64,000 nucleotides of DNA from Lachnospiraceae bacterium UBA1759 (GTDB lineage Bacteria > Bacillota > Clostridia > Lachnospirales > Lachnospiraceae), in the NCBI GenBank assembly GCA_002315555.1, contig DCHF01000001.1, positions 16,746-80,745 of the forward strand, read 5' to 3'. The notes beneath the pieces were generated by a model that worked only from the letters and a program-made list of their open reading frames with translations, searched no databases and was not told where the DNA came from. Below are positions 8,984 to 18,100 of this stretch, piece by piece (within the stretch, counting starts at the first letter, position 1; every line of letters begins with the position of its first letter). A program made the translations under genes and the position numbers.

Positions 8984-9087
8984 GAAAACAACAACATCTG
9001 ATGAAAAAGGGGGCTTGAAAAAGCGGAAAATCGAAGCCGCATCGCCCGTAAATGTGCAGTCTTCATAAGAAATCGGAGAGTATTATT

Positions 9088-10890
9088 ATGGCAGAATCAA
9101 GACTGATCGGTTCTTATCCGGTCATTGGCATCCGCCCGGTCATCGACGGCCGCCGCGGTCCGTTAAAGGTACGTGAGGGTCTGGAGGATCAGACCATGAA
9201 CATGGCGTTTTCCGCAAAGAAGCTTCTGGAGGAGAACATTCGTTATTCCAACGGCGAGCCGGTGCAGGTCATCATTGCCGATACGACCATCGGCCGTGTG
9301 GCTGAGGCTGCCGCATGCGCGGACAAGTTCCGTCACGCCGGTGTGGACATTACACTGACGGTTACCCCGTGCTGGTGCTACGGCTCTGAGACCATGGATA
9401 CCGACCCGATGACCATCAAGGCCGTCTGGGGCTTCAACGGTACCGAGCGCCCGGGCGCGGTCTATCTGGCATCCGTTTTGGCATCACACAATCAGAAGGG
9501 CCTGCCGGCATTCGGCATCTACGGCCATGATGTCTGTGAAGTGGATGATACGGAGATCCCGGCCGATGTTGCAGAAAAGATCCTTCGTTTTGGCCGCGCC
9601 GCTGTAGCGGCTGCTACGATGCGCGGTAAGTCCTACCTGCAGATCGGTTCGGTGTGCATGGGCATCGGCGGTTCCATCATCGACCAGAGCTTCATGGAAG
9701 AATACCTGGGCATGCGTGTGGAATCCATCGATGAAGTGGAAGTTCTCCGCCGCATGGAGCAGGGCATCTACGATGAAGAAGAATACAAAAAGGCCTACAA
9801 ATGGACCATGGAAAAGTGCAAGGAAGGCTTTGACAAGAATCCGGAAGACCTGACCCACAGCCGTGAGGTCAAGGATAAGGACTGGGAATTTGTCGTCAAG
9901 ATGGCCTGCATTATCAAGGACCTGATGAACGGCAACAAGAATCTGCCGGAAGGAAGAGAAGAGGAGATGGTGGGACACAATGCCATCGCCGCGGGCTTCC
10001 AGGGCCAGCGTCAGTGGACGGACTACTATCCGAACTGCGACTTCGGTGAAGCTATTTTAAATACGACCTTTGACTGGAACGGCGCGCGCGAGCCTTATAT
10101 CCTGGCAACGGAAAACGATACGCTGAACGGCATCAGCATGCTGTTCATGAAGCTCTTAACGAACCGTGCGCAGATGTTCTCCGATGTCCGTACCTGCTGG
10201 TCTGCCGATTCTTTAAAGAAGGCCGCAAACTATGAGATGGAAGGTCATGCGAAGGAGGCCGGCGGCTTCATTCACCTGATCAATTCCGGCGCGACTGCGC
10301 TGGATGCAACCGGCAAGGCACTGGATGAAAACGGCCAGCCGGTCATGAAGGAATGGTATAATGTCACGGAAGAGGATCAGGAAAAGATGCTTGCTGCAAC
10401 GACCTGGAATTACGCCGATCTGGGCTACTTCCGCGGCGGTGGTTACTCCAGCCGTTTTGTGACGGATGCTGAAATGCCCGTTACCATGATCCGTCTGAAC
10501 ATGGTCAAGAATCTGGGACCGGTCCTTCAGATCGCCGAAGGCTGGACCGTCAAGCTGCCGGAAGATGTCAATGACATTCTCTGGAAGCGTACGGACTACA
10601 CCTGGCCGTGTACCTGGTTCACTCCCAGAATCACCGGCAAGGGTCCGTTCACGAGCGCGTACGATGTCATGAACAACTGGGGCGCAAACCACGGTGCGAT
10701 CTCTTACGGTCACATCGGCGCCGATGTCATCACGCTGGCATCCATGCTCCGTATCCCGGTCTGCATGCATAACGTTCCGGAAGAAAAGATCTTCCGGCCG
10801 ACCGCTTGGAATGCGTTCGGCATGGACAAGGAAGGGCAGGACTATCGCGCTTGTGACGCATACGGACCGCTCTATAAAACGATTCGCTGA
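9088..10890 (+). CDS. fucI: L-fucose isomerase
   Basis: 600-residue cytoplasmic Mn2+-dependent ketol isomerase converting L-fucose to L-fuculose (also D-arabinose to D-ribulose); E. coli FucI is 591 residues. Recognised from GIRPVIDGRRGP at the N-terminus, ATENDTLNGISMLFMKLL (metal/catalytic Glu and Asp region) and the C-terminal metal histidine region NWGANHGAISYGHIGAD. The frame is open from an ATG at 9052, but ATG 9088 (MAESRLIGSYP) is preferred because CGGAGA precedes it and homologues begin there. No kinase, aldolase or permease for fucose is adjacent, so the rest of the pathway is elsewhere or this isomerase serves another sugar. Confidence 0.95.
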   Translation: MAESRLIGSYPVIGIRPVIDGRRGPLKVREGLEDQTMNMAFSAKKLLEENIRYSNGEPVQVIIADTTIGRVAEAAACADKFRHAGVDITLTVTPCWCYGSETMDTDPMTIKAVWGFNGTERPGAVYLASVLASHNQKGLPAFGIYGHDVCEVDDTEIPADVAEKILRFGRAAVAAATMRGKSYLQIGSVCMGIGGSIIDQSFMEEYLGMRVESIDEVEVLRRMEQGIYDEEEYKKAYKWTMEKCKEGFDKNPEDLTHSREVKDKDWEFVVKMACIIKDLMNGNKNLPEGREEEMVGHNAIAAGFQGQRQWTDYYPNCDFGEAILNTTFDWNGAREPYILATENDTLNGISMLFMKLLTNRAQMFSDVRTCWSADSLKKAANYEMEGHAKEAGGFIHLINSGATALDATGKALDENGQPVMKEWYNVTEEDQEKMLAATTWNYADLGYFRGGGYSSRFVTDAEMPVTMIRLNMVKNLGPVLQIAEGWTVKLPEDVNDILWKRTDYTWPCTWFTPRITGKGPFTSAYDVMNNWGANHGAISYGHIGADVITLASMLRIPVCMHNVPEEKIFRPTAWNAFGMDKEGQDYRACDAYGPLYKTIR

Positions 10891-10916
10891 TTGGCTTGAT
10901 ACGAACGGCTTCTTCA

Positions 10917-10968
10917 GAAAAAACGATCACCGCTCACTGACAGTCGTTCGCAATAGACCGTTTTTTTC
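10917..10968 (+). terminator. Possible terminator after fucI
   Basis: GAAAAAACGATC (10917-10928) against GACCGTTTTTTTC (10956-10968), with one mismatch. Mostly A-T pairs, so weak. Confidence 0.45.
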
Positions 10969-11072
10969 TTCAGGGGCCTGTGCATGAACATAGAATGACA
11001 GCGAATGGATCGATGGTGCGGATGAATAAAAGAAACAGATAAAGCGATATAAATGACAACAGGAGGTCTACT

Positions 11073-11828
11073 ATGTGGAATGGTTTTAACACCGATGAGA
11101 TGGGCGGCATGATCGCCGAGACCATCATGATGGAAGGCCACGACGGCAAGTCCATCCACGCGTATTACTCCCGCCCGATGGGCGAGGGTTCCTTCCCGGG
11201 CATCGTCCTGATCCCGCATATGCCGGGCTGGGACGAGTGGTGCCGCGAGACCGCAAGACGTTTCACCGAGCATGGCTACAGCGTGCTGTGCCCGAACATT
11301 TACGAGGACTTTGGCCACGGCAAGCCGCAGGAAGTTTCCATGCGGATGCGAGAAGCCGGCATGGTTCATGATGACAGCGTCATGGGCGATGTGGCCGGTT
11401 CCTTAAACTTCTTAAAGAATCAGGCAAGCGCAAACGGCAAGGTCGGTGTCATCGGCATGTGCTCCGGCGGACGTCATGCGTTCCTTGCTGCCTGCGAAAT
11501 GGAATTTGACGCCTGCGTAGACTGCTGGGGCGGCGGAGTGATCCAGGAAGAGGTGAACGAGGCTCGTCCGGTGTCTCCCATCGACAAAGCGGCCGATCTC
11601 AGCTGCCCGATCCTCGGCATCTTCGGCAACGATGACCGGAACCCGGATGCGGAGCAGGTCAATAAGACCGAGGAGGTCCTGAAGGAACTCGGCAAGGATT
11701 ATGAGTTCCATCGCTACGAGGGCGCAGGTCACGGCATATGGTATTATCATACACCGATGTATCGTCAGGAGGCGGCCATGGATTCCTGGGAGAAGGCTTA
11801 CGACTTCTTTGAAAAGCATTTAAGATGA
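11073..11828 (+). CDS. Dienelactone-hydrolase family alpha/beta hydrolase
   Basis: 251-residue alpha/beta hydrolase. The nucleophile is a cysteine in VIGMCSGGRHAF (Cys130), as in true dienelactone hydrolases; an acid in IFGNDDRNPD and a histidine in EGAGHGIWYYH complete the triad. Substrates in this family are lactones or other esters; the natural one is not evident. Preceded by AGGAGGTCTACT. Its stop overlaps the start of the following radical SAM gene (ATGA, 11825-11828), so the two are translated together and may share a substrate pathway. Confidence 0.88.
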   Translation: MWNGFNTDEMGGMIAETIMMEGHDGKSIHAYYSRPMGEGSFPGIVLIPHMPGWDEWCRETARRFTEHGYSVLCPNIYEDFGHGKPQEVSMRMREAGMVHDDSVMGDVAGSLNFLKNQASANGKVGVIGMCSGGRHAFLAACEMEFDACVDCWGGGVIQEEVNEARPVSPIDKAADLSCPILGIFGNDDRNPDAEQVNKTEEVLKELGKDYEFHRYEGAGHGIWYYHTPMYRQEAAMDSWEKAYDFFEKHLR

Positions 11829-13138
11829 TGAAGAATACAGAAGATCGTAGCTTGCCCTCCGGTAAGACTGTGACTGCGGAAAGAAAAACGGGTTTTGTCG
11901 TCATGGCAAAACCCGTTGGTTCCGTTTGCAATTTAAGATGTCGATACTGCTATTATCTGGACGCGGGAACGCGGCGGAAGGAAGAACCGCACGAGGGTCG
12001 GAAGATCATGTCCGATGAGGTACTGGAAAACTTTATCCGTCAATATTTTGAGGATAATCCGGGACCGGCGGTGCAGTTCAACTGGCACGGCGGCGAGCCC
12101 ACGCTGGCAGGCCTGGATTTTTACAAAAAGGTCGTCGCGCTGCAGAAAAAATACTGTCCGGTGGGCTGGGAATTCTGGAACAATATTCAGACAAACGGCC
12201 TTTTGCTGGACGATGAGTGGTGCGCGTTTCTTGCGGAGAATCACTTTGACATCGGCTTCAGCATCGACGGTACGGAGAGCATTCACGACCGCTTCCGCGT
12301 GCACCCGGACGGCAGTCCTTCCTATGAGGAAGCGTCGGAATCCATCCTGCGGCTGCAGGCGCATGGGATCCAGCCGGATCTTCTCTGCACAGTGACGATG
12401 GATGCCGCAAAGAATCCGGAGAAGGTGTATCGGACGCTGAAGAATTTCCATACGGGATGGATCCAGTTCATTCCGATCGTGGTGCGGGAGCAGGAGGTAC
12501 AGCAAGAGGATCCGGAAGCAGAACCTCAGGTGGAAATGGCGGTTGAGCAAATGTCGGAAACGGAAAAGCCGGCGGTACGGCTGACGCCGGAATCTGTGAC
12601 TCCGCAGGCTTATGGTAAATTCCTCTGCGATATCTTTGACCAATGGATCTGCCATGATCTGGGCAGCACGGACGTGCAGCTTTTTGCGGAAACGGCGCAG
12701 GTGCTGGCCGGCGGTCAGGCGTCTCTGTGCACCATGGCCCCGGTATGCGGCCGTGTACCGGTCCTGGAATACGACGGCAATGTCTATTCCTGCGACCATT
12801 TCGTGGATACGGAGCATTGCCTCGGAAACGTGCTGGACACGCGGATCAGTGCGCTCCTGGAAAACGATTTTCAGAAGGCTTTCGGTATGTCCAAACAGAC
12901 CGCACTTCCCGGAAAATGCCGTTCCTGTCCGTATCTTCGGCTTTGCAGCGGCGGCTGCCTGAAGGACCGCTTCCACGCGGACGGAAGCTATGACCTCTGC
13001 GACGGTCTCCGTATGTACTACGAACACGCGGTCCCGCTTCTTCAGGAGATCATGGCCATGAGCCGCCGGAAAGTACCGAACGGGACCATCATGGCGGAGA
13101 TGAGAAGCCGTTTGAAAAAGCTCGGAAAACGTGTATAA
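11825..13138 (+). CDS. Radical SAM/SPASM protein, anaerobic sulfatase-maturase type
   Basis: 437 residues. CxxxCxxC for the SAM-binding 4Fe-4S cluster at Cys35-Cys39-Cys42 (VCNLRCRYCYYLD), preceded by the anSME signature MAKPVGSV, then WHGGEPTLAG, FSIDG, and a C-terminal SPASM region with the cysteines in PVCGRVP, YSCDHF, KCRSCPYLRLCSGGC. Anaerobic sulfatase maturases oxidise an active-site Cys or Ser of a sulfatase to formylglycine. No sulfatase is in this window, so the target is either unlinked or a different protein. A stretch rich in Glu (about 220-250) inside the barrel is longer than usual. ATG 11825 overlaps the upstream stop; ATG 11828 is an equal alternative. Confidence 0.88.
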   Translation: MMKNTEDRSLPSGKTVTAERKTGFVVMAKPVGSVCNLRCRYCYYLDAGTRRKEEPHEGRKIMSDEVLENFIRQYFEDNPGPAVQFNWHGGEPTLAGLDFYKKVVALQKKYCPVGWEFWNNIQTNGLLLDDEWCAFLAENHFDIGFSIDGTESIHDRFRVHPDGSPSYEEASESILRLQAHGIQPDLLCTVTMDAAKNPEKVYRTLKNFHTGWIQFIPIVVREQEVQQEDPEAEPQVEMAVEQMSETEKPAVRLTPESVTPQAYGKFLCDIFDQWICHDLGSTDVQLFAETAQVLAGGQASLCTMAPVCGRVPVLEYDGNVYSCDHFVDTEHCLGNVLDTRISALLENDFQKAFGMSKQTALPGKCRSCPYLRLCSGGCLKDRFHADGSYDLCDGLRMYYEHAVPLLQEIMAMSRRKVPNGTIMAEMRSRLKKLGKRV

Positions 13139-13177
13139 TTACAAGTGAAAAAATGTTGTAAAACCTTGAAAAAGTGT

Positions 13178-13206
13178 TTGACAATGCTTGACGGATGTGT
13201 TAATAT
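13178..13206 (+). promoter_or_regulatory. rplJ-rplL promoter
   Basis: TTGACA (13178-13183), 17-bp spacer, TAATAT (13201-13206). Near-consensus sigma-A promoter, about 185 bases upstream of rplJ. Confidence 0.85.
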
Positions 13207-13211
13207 ATCCG

Positions 13212-13340
13212 AGTGGCTTAAAAACCACGACCGTAGACAGCAGGTGTCGAAAGACATAAGGAGAAAACGCCTGCCGAGGTTTTAGGAAATTTTTAAGATG
13301 ATTTTCCATGACCTCGCATGCTTGCGAGGTTATTTTTTAT
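13212..13340 (+). promoter_or_regulatory. Ribosomal protein L10 leader with attenuator
   Basis: The transcript between promoter and rplJ has the layout of the Firmicutes L10 leader: GTGG..CCAC stem at the start, the L10/L12-binding stem region around AGACAGCAGGTGTCGAAAG and GCCTGC, and a terminal hairpin ACCTCGCA-TGCT-TGCGAGGT (13311-13330) followed by TATTTTTT. An upstream CCGAGGT (13274-13280) can pair with part of the terminator arm, giving the alternative anti-terminator fold. Excess L10-(L12)4 binding favours termination, so the operon is autoregulated. Confidence 0.85.
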
Positions 13341-13390
13341 CATCGGGTTTCCTATTTTCTCCGGTATTATTCTAAGAAGGAGGGTAAGAC

Positions 13391-13909
13391 ATGGCAAAGA
13401 TTGAAGAGAAGAAGCCTATCGTAGACGAGATCAAGAGCGTCCTGGACGGTTCCGCAACCGCAGTTGTCGTTGACCACAGAGGTTTAACCGTCGCAGAAGA
13501 TACTGAGCTTCGTAAGACTTTAAGAGCAGCCGGCGTTCAGTACAAGGTATACAAGAACACCTTCATCCGTTTCGCTATTCAGGGAACCGTAAATGAAGAA
13601 CTTGGTCAGCATCTGGAAGGCCCGTCCGCTCTTGCAGTTTGCAAGGATGAAGCTACTGCAGCAGCTCGTGAGCTGGTTGCATTCGCTAAGAAGCATCCGA
13701 AACTTGAAATCAAGGGTGGTATCGTTGATGGCAGCTACTGCAGCGCTGATGCGTTAAAGGAAGTTGCAAACATTCCGTCCAAGGAGATCCTGCTTGGCCG
13801 TTTACTTGGCAGCATGCAGTCTCCGATCGCAAACTTCGCTCGCGTTATCAAGCAGATCGCAGAGAAGGATGCAGAACCGGCAGCAGAAGAAGCACCGGCA
13901 GAGGCATAA
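13391..13909 (+). CDS. rplJ: 50S ribosomal protein L10
   Basis: 172 residues; forms the base of the ribosomal stalk, binding 23S rRNA through its N-terminal domain and L7/L12 dimers through its C-terminal helix. Seen: KKPIVDEIKSVLDGSATAVVVDHRG, LRKTLRAAGVQYKVYKNT-type core split by usual positions, and the acidic Ala/Glu-rich C-terminus. Preceded by AGAAGGAGGGTAAGAC. Shortly followed by rplL and led by the L10 leader. Strong codon bias. Confidence 0.98.
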   Translation: MAKIEEKKPIVDEIKSVLDGSATAVVVDHRGLTVAEDTELRKTLRAAGVQYKVYKNTFIRFAIQGTVNEELGQHLEGPSALAVCKDEATAAARELVAFAKKHPKLEIKGGIVDGSYCSADALKEVANIPSKEILLGRLLGSMQSPIANFARVIKQIAEKDAEPAAEEAPAEA

Positions 13910-13968
13910 GCCTCATATCAGCGTGAATATCACGTATCAAATTTTAAAATTAATTGGAGGAAAAAATA

Positions 13969-14346
13969 ATGGCAAAGTTAACCACCGCAGAGTTTATCGA
14001 AGCTATCAAAGAGCTTTCTGTTCTTGAACTCAACGAGCTTGTTAAGGCTTGTGAAGAAGAATTTGGCGTTTCTGCAGCAGCAGGCGTTGTAGTAGCAGCA
14101 GGTCCGGCAGCAGAGGCCGCAGAAGTTGAAGAGAAGACCGAGTTCGACGTAGAGCTGACCGAAGTTGGCCCGAACAAGGTTAAGGTTATCAAGGTTGTTC
14201 GTGAAGCTACCGGCCTCGGCCTGAAGGAAGCTAAGGACCTTGTTGACGGTGCTCCGAAGGTTGTCAAGGAAGCAGCTGCTAAGGCAGAAGCTGAAGACAT
14301 CAAGGCTAAGCTCGAAGCTGAAGGTGCTAAGGTTACCCTTAAGTGA
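13969..14346 (+). CDS. rplL: 50S ribosomal protein L7/L12
   Basis: 125 residues; stalk protein that recruits and stimulates translation GTPases. N-terminal dimerisation domain (LTTAEFIEAIKELSVLELN), Ala-rich hinge (about 37-55), and the conserved C-terminal domain EFDVELTEVGPNKVKVIKVV .. GLGLKEAKDLVDGAPK. ATG 13969 is chosen over the in-frame ATG 13954 because TTGGAGG lies between them and L12 proteins begin MAKLT. The element at 14369-23754 is inserted directly behind this gene. Confidence 0.98.
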   Translation: MAKLTTAEFIEAIKELSVLELNELVKACEEEFGVSAAAGVVVAAGPAAEAAEVEEKTEFDVELTEVGPNKVKVIKVVREATGLGLKEAKDLVDGAPKVVKEAAAKAEAEDIKAKLEAEGAKVTLK

Positions 14347-14368
14347 TTATCGGTACGTTCTGAAAACT

Positions 14369-14380
14369 GAATAATACCAA
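14369..14380. repeat. Putative attachment-site core, left
   Basis: GAATAATACCAA, 23 bases after the rplL stop codon, repeated at 23743-23754. Flanking terminators on the two sides are also similar, so the duplicated segment spans about 45 bp with mismatches. TTACCCTTAA at the rplL 3' end (14333-14342) also recurs at 23719-23728. Confidence 0.5.
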
Positions 14381-14387
14381 CAAAAAT

Positions 14388-14441
14388 GGCGTCATTACTG
14401 AGTTTCCGTACTCTTTAGTGACGCCTTATTTGTGTTTATTT
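14388..14441 (+). terminator. Terminator after rplL (left copy)
   Basis: GGCGTCA (14388-14394) pairs with TGACGCC (14419-14425), with further weaker pairing inside, followed by TTATTTGTGTTTATTT. A related, stronger terminator is at 23759-23806; one of the two is probably the original rplJ-rplL terminator and the other came with the element. Confidence 0.75.
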
Positions 14442-14450
14442 CAGTTTAGG

Positions 14451-14471
14451 TATGCAACACGGTATGCAACA
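14451..14471. repeat. 21-bp direct repeat, left copy (arm-site-like)
   Basis: Two copies of TATGCAACA 12 bp apart (period 12), immediately downstream of the integrase stop codon on the minus strand. The same 21 bases occur at 23650-23670. Paired short repeats just inside both ends resemble arm-type sites bound by the N-terminal domain of tyrosine recombinases. Confidence 0.6.
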
Positions 14472-14473
14472 AA

Positions 14474-15199
14474 TCACGGAATGGAGAATTTGCATATCTG
14501 ATCATACAGCATAGCAGGAGTGAAATGCGTATACACGGATTCGGCCAGGCGACCGGAACTGTGACCGATGATCGCGTCTATTGCAGCGACCGTTAACTTA
14601 CCATCGCAAAAAGTGATGAATGTGTGCCTGCATTCGTGCGGAGTATACTCCTTGAATTTCTTTTTGAAATATTTGTTATAGGTCTGATAAATGCACTCGC
14701 ATCCGTTAACGTGGAATAGAGTACCGGACATTCCGTCTGACATGGCTTCTCTTATAATCGGTTCGATCTTAGGATGGATTGGGATGATCCTGTTCTTTCC
14801 TGCTTTAGTTTTTATGCCGCCGGTGAAATAATGCTCTTCAAGACGGACATCGCTTTTCTTTACGATAAGCATCTCCGTCGGCCTCATTCCGGTGTAGCAT
14901 TGTACCAGAATCATCTTGTCTATAATGTCCGCGGTTCCTTCTTCGTATTTGCTCCACATGGCATCGATTTCGGTGCTTTTAAGACATTTCTTCTCTTTTT
15001 CCGTAGTCTTATCTATCTTGAAATCAACGAGCTTAGAATAGTCCTTTTCGACGATCTCATGACGCATCGCATAATTATACATCGAACCGAGAATGAGCTT
15101 GCACAGCCTTCTTACTGTTCGCGGAACCTTTTCCTCGTTTATGCCGAGAGAAGAAATGCCGGTCTTATTGATGAGATCGCGGACATTCGCCGGTATGCA
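14474..15199 (-). pseudogene. int: Tyrosine recombinase (integrase), N-terminus lost
   Basis: The catalytic domain is intact: Arg in CYTGMRPTEM, His-x-x-Arg in PHECRHTF, His in IIGHSSG and the Tyr in YTHFTP. The first ATG (15082) gives 202 residues, but the frame continues upstream without a stop to about 15199 and still reads as integrase (NKTGISSLG..TVRRLCKLILGSMYNYA, the core-binding domain), so the ATG is internal. About 130 N-terminal residues, including the arm-binding domain, are missing: at 15185-15200 the sequence switches to the divergent polyvalent gene. The 3' end lies 3 bases from the 21-bp repeat, the usual position of an integrase next to its attachment site. Probably inactive alone. 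Confidence 0.8.
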
Positions 15200-18100
15200 T
15201 CAAATGCTTCACACGCAAAGGCAAAGGTCGCATATACGGCATACAACAACGACATCCTTAATTTCAGCGCGGATCTTGTTGTCGAGCTTAACAAGGAATA
15301 CGGACTCCGGTTCTACAGTTACAGCGACTACCATCCTGCGTTCCTCCTGGAGAACATGCAGATGTATACAGACGCTGCTGTTAAGGGATTGAAGGGTCTT
15401 GCGTACACAAAGGACATCGACTATGCCAAGATCTTTGAACCTACAGGCGCGAACATCAACATTTCAACAAAGGCAATTGATAAACCTGTTCGTTGGGATT
15501 CGCTTACGGCAAGTCAGCAGGAGGAATATTCGTATCTCACTCCGGTTAACGGAATGGTATATATGCCGGACGGTATGCAGGGCGCGGATTGGAAGGAATC
15601 CATTGCGCTTCGACAGAAATCAATCGATAACGGAACCGGTATCAGCGTAATTATGGTATGCACATCCGACGCGCAGGTCGAATGGGCGATGAAACAGGAA
15701 TGGTGTGACGTAATCATTCCGTATCACGTCGTATTCTCACAGGCCATCAAGGATACGTTCCTCTGGAAGAACTACAAGGCATGGCAGGAAGACAAGAAAA
15801 TCAAGGGCAAGTGGAAGGAAGGCGTTAACGCAAAACACATCACTCCCATTATGCATGGTAATGATCTCAATGCTTATCTTCAGGCCCTGGAAGAGAACAA
15901 TCTTACTCCGCGTTTTGAGAAATGGCTAAAATCAGATCCGGAAAATTATATGAAGCTCGTTAACGAAACGAGAAGATCATACAAGGATACGCAGGCATTG
16001 CAGCCGATCTTCAACATGGAAGAGGCGCGCAAGGTTGGTGACAAGCTTGAAAAAGGCAGAGGATACGATTGGTTCGGCCATTATCTTTCCGAGAACGAGG
16101 ATGTCGCAGAGGATTTCGTCGATCGGTACAATGCAGGAGAAAGATATAACGCTTCTGTAGGTGGTTTCACAGATAAGGAAACGGCAGACCTTGACCATGA
16201 CTATGCTGTGGCCATTGATACGCTGAATAGCGATACGGCAACGAAAGCGGCCAAGAAGAAAGCTCAGAAGTACCTTGACAACATCCAGGCTCAGTACGGC
16301 TTTAATGAGGCTGTAGAGTATGACAGAAACGGAAATCCTGTGGCTCTGTCGAAGAGGATCGCAGGAAAAGCAAACATAAACGCTTCTACGAGCCACAAGT
16401 TTAGTATTGAACTTAGTGACGATGAAATCGACGAAATTGTTTCTACAAGAAATGGCGTTGACGGTCAGCTTGAAAAAATGGTTAATCGTCGCCTGAAGAG
16501 AAGAGAGTTTATAAATTTTGGCAAGGCGTCAGAAATTATGAAAGATCTCGGCGTTAACGATATTCCGTTTGTCGCAAAACAGGAACACATTAGAGACGCA
16601 ATGACCGAGCCAAAGGATACGGAAAAGCATCATCATGCAATAACACAGACCCAAATTGCGGATATTGTTTACTATATTCATGATCCGGCCATGGTTATTG
16701 ACTCTGGGCAAAGGAATGATTCTATAATCATCGTTACAGATATGGAAGATCCTGACGGTTCGCCTATTATTGCCTCTGTACAAGTGATTGGGGGATATGG
16801 ATACATTGATCTTAAACAGACCGAGACTAACACTATAACAAGTGTACATGGCAGAGATTTGTTTGATCCGTTTATCGCTAACGCCCTTGCGGATGACAGA
16901 ATCCTGTACGTATCAAAAGAAAAAAGTCAAGATCTCTTACAGAAGCTTGGCGTAAAGACCGCCAAGGGAGTAAGTGAACTTGACTTTGATACCATTATAC
17001 ACAAGAGTCGAAATGTTGTCAATACGTCGCAGCGCAATTCCACCGAGGATTCCGAGTATGCGCCTACGTTCTACAGCAAGATGGCGAACGAGATCGACGC
17101 GATCAAGACTCAGAAGATCGGTGCTGCATCTGTTGTAAGCTATCTAAAGGGTAAAGGCGTAAAGGACGAGGAAATTAAGTGGTCCGGAATAGCTACATTC
17201 CTGGAAGGCAAGAAGTCAGTTACAAAGGAAGAACTTCAGGAATTTGCAAAAGGAAGTCAGCTGCAGATCGAAGAGAAAACGCTTTCCGACGACATCATCG
17301 ACGATTATCTCTCCCATCATTGGATGGGCGACCAGAAATTCGACGACTACAATGATTTCAAGAAAAAGATGAAGGATAAAGCCGTCGATGAAGGATTCCA
17401 GAGAAGAGAAGTGAAATTCAAACAGGACGGTGATGAGTGGTATGCTTATGTTGTTGATCCTTTAGACGATGGAGAAATCGAAATTGGATACGCCTACACT
17501 CCGGAGCCTTATGATATTGATCGCGATGGAACTCCTGGATTAACCAGATGGTCCGAGTACAAGACTCCTGGTGGATCAAACTACAGAGAAATCCTGTTCA
17601 AGATTCCTGGATCAACCTACAGCAATCAAGCAATGAATGTACATTGGGGTGAAAAGGGCGTTCTTGCTCATGCACGAATTCAGGACATTGATACACCGTC
17701 AGGAAAGACGCTTTTTGTTGATGAAATACAGAGCGATTGGCATAACGCAGGTGAAAAGGAAGGATATGCGGATAAGGAGTCTTTATCTAAAATAAGTGAA
17801 GAACTTGCATCGTTGTATTTAGAAAATTGGAATGGTGCAACATACAGAGAGTGGCAGGATGCTATTAAAGCATTAAACGACTTTAATGAGTCGGAGTACA
17901 CACCATTCTTAAAAGAAATCACGGAAAAATACCTTTCTGTAAATAACTTTGATTTTCCTTCTGAAGTCACAGAAAAAGCTCGGGTCCTTGGAGAAAAACA
18001 AAGAGAACTTGAGAATGACCTTGAGTCGAAGAAAAAATCATATGCAGAAGCAGAGAAGAAGAATGGAGAAATAAACAAAAGGATCCGTGATCTTGAAAGA

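Noticed and set aside
14351..14380. GTTCTGAAAACTGAATAA resembles the motif found in rRNA operon spacers of Firmicutes
   Set aside because: No rRNA or tRNA follows; the match is short and lies in the attachment region.
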